Below, one piece after another: positions 62,130-64,000 of a stretch of 64,000 nt of DNA. Both the position numbers and the translations under genes were made by a program. Within the stretch, counting starts at the first letter, position 1, and each line of letters opens with the position of its first letter. The notes under the pieces are model-generated. The model was not told the DNA's origin. It ran no database searches and saw nothing but the letters and a program-made list of their open reading frames with translations. The stretch lies in NCBI GenBank assembly GCA_938028745.1, contig CALIZL010000039.1, positions 1 to 64,000 of the forward strand, given 5' to 3'. Source of the DNA: an uncultured Prevotella sp. (GTDB lineage: Bacteria > Bacteroidota > Bacteroidia > Bacteroidales > Bacteroidaceae).

Positions 62130-63395
62130 TCATTTTTTTTCTGCCACACCACTTTTTATTTGTTTTTCAGCTTTCTTTGCCGTTCGGCTTACGCTGATTA
62201 TCGCGCCCATGAAAATGCAATTGATGATGGTAGAGGTGCCGCCCTTGCTGATAAGGGGCAGCGGCTGACCCGTAACTGGCACCAAACCAACGGCCACACA
62301 CATGTTAAACAAGGCCTGCGTAACCAGCAAAAGGGCTAAGCCCATAGCCAGAAAAGCGGGGAAATTGTTTTCGCAACGATTAGCAATCTTGCCTGTTCGG
62401 AAAAGCAAGAACACGTAAAGCATGGCCACAACAACGGCGCCAATGATGCCCATCTCTTCGATTATCACAGCATAAATGAAGTCGGAGAAGGCTTGCGAAA
62501 GGAAATCGCGCTGCACGGAGTTGCCAGGACCTTGCCCAATAACGTTGGAAGAGGCGATGGCGATGTTGGCATGACCCACTTGGGCGTCCTTGTCGAGGTC
62601 GAATTTCTCTGGCGGAACTTCCTCGTTCTTCATGAATTTGTAGATGCGCGACTTCCACGTGTCGGCTCGATGGAACATACTTCCAAGAAATCCTTTCTCT
62701 TCTTTCTTCGGCTCTACGTTCTCGGTAAAGGTTTGTTCGGGCACTTCGGTAGCCTTGGCATGACCGAAAACCAACACAAACGAGAGGGCTGCGGCAACAA
62801 GAATTACCACTACGCCCAATATTTTGCCCAACTGCGACACCGGCACACGCCCTAAAATCATCATCATATAGACAACTAGGCAGATGAGCAAGGCCGTAGA
62901 GAGGTTTTCAAAAAAGATGGGGCCAATGATAAAAAGGCAAGCTATGCCAATCCAGCCGATGGCCTTGCGGTCGGCCCCATGCTCTGTTTGGGCAATACTA
63001 AGAACCTGCGCCACTATCAGTACGAGTGTGCCCTTGCCGATCTCGGAGGGCTGAAACTGTATGCCCAAAAGACTAACCCAACGCTGCGCACCATTGGTGC
63101 TCTGTCCGCCAAAGAGCACCCATATAAGCGTTAAGACCGAGAAGAGGAACAAGAAAGGCGTTAGCACCTTAAAATAACGGCAGGGAATGTTCACCGTAAA
63201 CACCATGAACACCACGCCCAAGAACAAAATTCCAAGGTGCTTAATGATGGGCGCGAGGTAACTTCCGCCCTTATATGTAAGGGAAGAAGATGCCGAAAAC
63301 ACCTCTACGGCACTGATAAGGCACAGGAAGAAGAATATCATCCATATCACCTTGTCGCCCTTGAAGAAGTTGCCTAATGATTTGTTAAGTGCCAT
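62130..63395 (-). CDS. ftsW: Peptidoglycan polymerase FtsW
   Basis: A 421-aa SEDS-family integral membrane protein with about ten hydrophobic segments; it polymerises lipid II at the septum. Family blocks are NGAQRWVSLLGIQFQPSEIGKGTLVL, GHANIAIASSNVIGQGPGNSVQRDFLSQAFSDFIYAVI and GTSTIINC near the end; these are given as positions about 100-125, 275-315 and 385-392. A loop of about 60 residues rich in Lys/Glu (about 215-275) is a Bacteroidetes-like insertion. murD precedes it by 12 nt. Confidence 0.94.
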   Translation of the reverse strand: MALNKSLGNFFKGDKVIWMIFFFLCLISAVEVFSASSSLTYKGGSYLAPIIKHLGILFLGVVFMVFTVNIPCRYFKVLTPFLFLFSVLTLIWVLFGGQSTNGAQRWVSLLGIQFQPSEIGKGTLVLIVAQVLSIAQTEHGADRKAIGWIGIACLFIIGPIFFENLSTALLICLVVYMMMILGRVPVSQLGKILGVVVILVAAALSFVLVFGHAKATEVPEQTFTENVEPKKEEKGFLGSMFHRADTWKSRIYKFMKNEEVPPEKFDLDKDAQVGHANIAIASSNVIGQGPGNSVQRDFLSQAFSDFIYAVIIEEMGIIGAVVVAMLYVFLLFRTGKIANRCENNFPAFLAMGLALLLVTQALFNMCVAVGLVPVTGQPLPLISKGGTSTIINCIFMGAIISVSRTAKKAEKQIKSGVAEKK

Positions 63396-63407
63396 TTGCG
63401 TGTGAAG

Positions 63408-64000
63408 TTAGAGGTTTCGAACCAACGTCTTGAACTGCTCGCCTCGGTCTTCCATGTTTTTAAAGAGGTCGAAACTAGCGCAACAGGGACTCAGCAGCAC
63501 GGTATAACCCGCCTTAGCCATGCCTGCGCAGGCCGTTACGCATTCTTTCATGCTGTGCGTGTCGGCCACGGGCAAGCCCAGATGGTCGAAGTTCTGGTGC
63601 AGTTTGGTGTTGTCGGCGCCAAGATACACCAATGCGGCGCACTTTTCTTTCACCAAATCCTTGATGGGTTCGTAGTCGTTGCCCTTGTCTTTGCCGCCGA
63701 TGATGAGTATTGTTGGGGCTGTCATGGCCTCCAAAGCATAACGGCAAGCGTCTACGTTGGTGGCTTTCGAGTCGTTGATGTAGTTTACGCCGTGCATGGT
63801 GGCCACGCGTTCCATGCGATGTTCCACGCCTGGGAAATCGCTAAGACCTTGTTCAACCACGTCTTGCGGAATGCCTGCGGCACGTGCGGCCAATGCCGCG
63901 GCCAACGAATTATAGAGGTTGTGCTTGCCTGGCAAGCTTAAACGCGCTTGCGGCATATTGAAGTCGAGCGGTGCAGGTAACGTTATCTGTCCGTCCGCAA
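63408..64000 (-). CDS. murD: UDP-N-acetylmuramoylalanine--D-glutamate ligase, 3' part
   Basis: The C-terminal 197 codons or so of MurD; the frame stays open to the edge of the window, so the 5' part lies beyond it. LPGKHNLYNSLAAALAA, FPGVEHRMERV, YINDSKATNVDA and LLSPCCASFDLFKNMEDRG are the typical C-terminal MurD blocks. An internal ATG at 63956 is not the start. It leads directly to ftsW 12 nt downstream, in normal dcw order. Confidence 0.94.
   Translation of the reverse strand, partial: ADGQITLPAPLDFNMPQARLSLPGKHNLYNSLAAALAARAAGIPQDVVEQGLSDFPGVEHRMERVATMHGVNYINDSKATNVDACRYALEAMTAPTILIIGGKDKGNDYEPIKDLVKEKCAALVYLGADNTKLHQNFDHLGLPVADTHSMKECVTACAGMAKAGYTVLLSPCCASFDLFKNMEDRGEQFKTLVRNL

Noticed and set aside
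63408..64000. Truncated or pseudogene murD
   Set aside because: The frame is open to the window edge; it is cut by the window, not by mutation.

Overview
The window looks like a chromosomal segment of a Bacteroidales bacterium, most probably Prevotella or a close relative. The evidence is a SusC/SusD pair, Bacteroidales-type families (DUF4843, PKD-like lipoprotein, DUF5053, DUF2851, DUF3109, WbqC, long LepB), a dcw cluster in Bacteroidetes order, and many promoters of the Bacteroidetes type (TTTG about 20 nt before TAnnTTTG). Shine-Dalgarno sites are mostly weak. The species cannot be named from the sequence alone.

Layout. 0.3-2.2 kb: glycine-lipid acyltransferase pair (glsA-glsB-like). 2.3-3.5 kb: two small genes, tRNA-Pro(CGG) on minus and tRNA-Phe(GAA) on plus. 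3.9-7.0 kb: Ser-type sulfatase and murF. 7.5-16.2 kb: one SusC-SusD-DUF4843-PKD-like-TlpA operon with a clear promoter and a strong terminator. 17.3-25.7 kb: HTH-Fic protein, DUF59/SufT-like protein and LpxH, radC inside mirrored repeats, GT2, efp, a second TlpA protein, folP-cdaA. 27.2-35.7 kb: AspT-like transporter, RluA-type synthase, phosphodiester glycosidase, an AAA ATPase with a DUF4276 partner (possible defence pair), YeiH-like exporter, DUF3109. 35.7-38.3 kb: two ung paralogues separated by repeats. 38.5-48.3 kb: lipoprotein, dusB, DUF2851, thioesterase, dprA, dapB, lepB, wbqC, AlkZ-like winged-helix protein. 48.2-53.6 kb: a tightly coupled five-gene minus-strand lipid operon. Three of its genes match the uncharacterised E. 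coli ynbA, ynbC and ynbD by architecture; an SDR and a patatin-like protein sit where E. coli has ynbB. 54.8-64 kb: yqeY-like gene, then ftsZ, ftsA, ftsQ, murC, murG, ftsW and the 3' part of murD.

Intergenic DNA is the other main feature. Four copies of a roughly 660-bp element with internal 22-nt arrays lie at 16.3, 26.1, 36.8 and 54 kb. Several gaps carry short-period arrays of 8 nt (different octamers in different places) or 9 nt (CTAGnnnnn). A mirrored pair of composite repeats flanks radC, a related one separates ftsA from ftsZ, and smaller shared elements of about 45 to 200 bp recur. No transposase, integrase, phage gene or CRISPR array was seen.

The strongest candidate for an undescribed system is the five-gene ynb-like lipid operon; next are the ATPase-DUF4276 pair and the 660-bp element family. 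Functions are inferred from motifs and family knowledge; no database search was possible.
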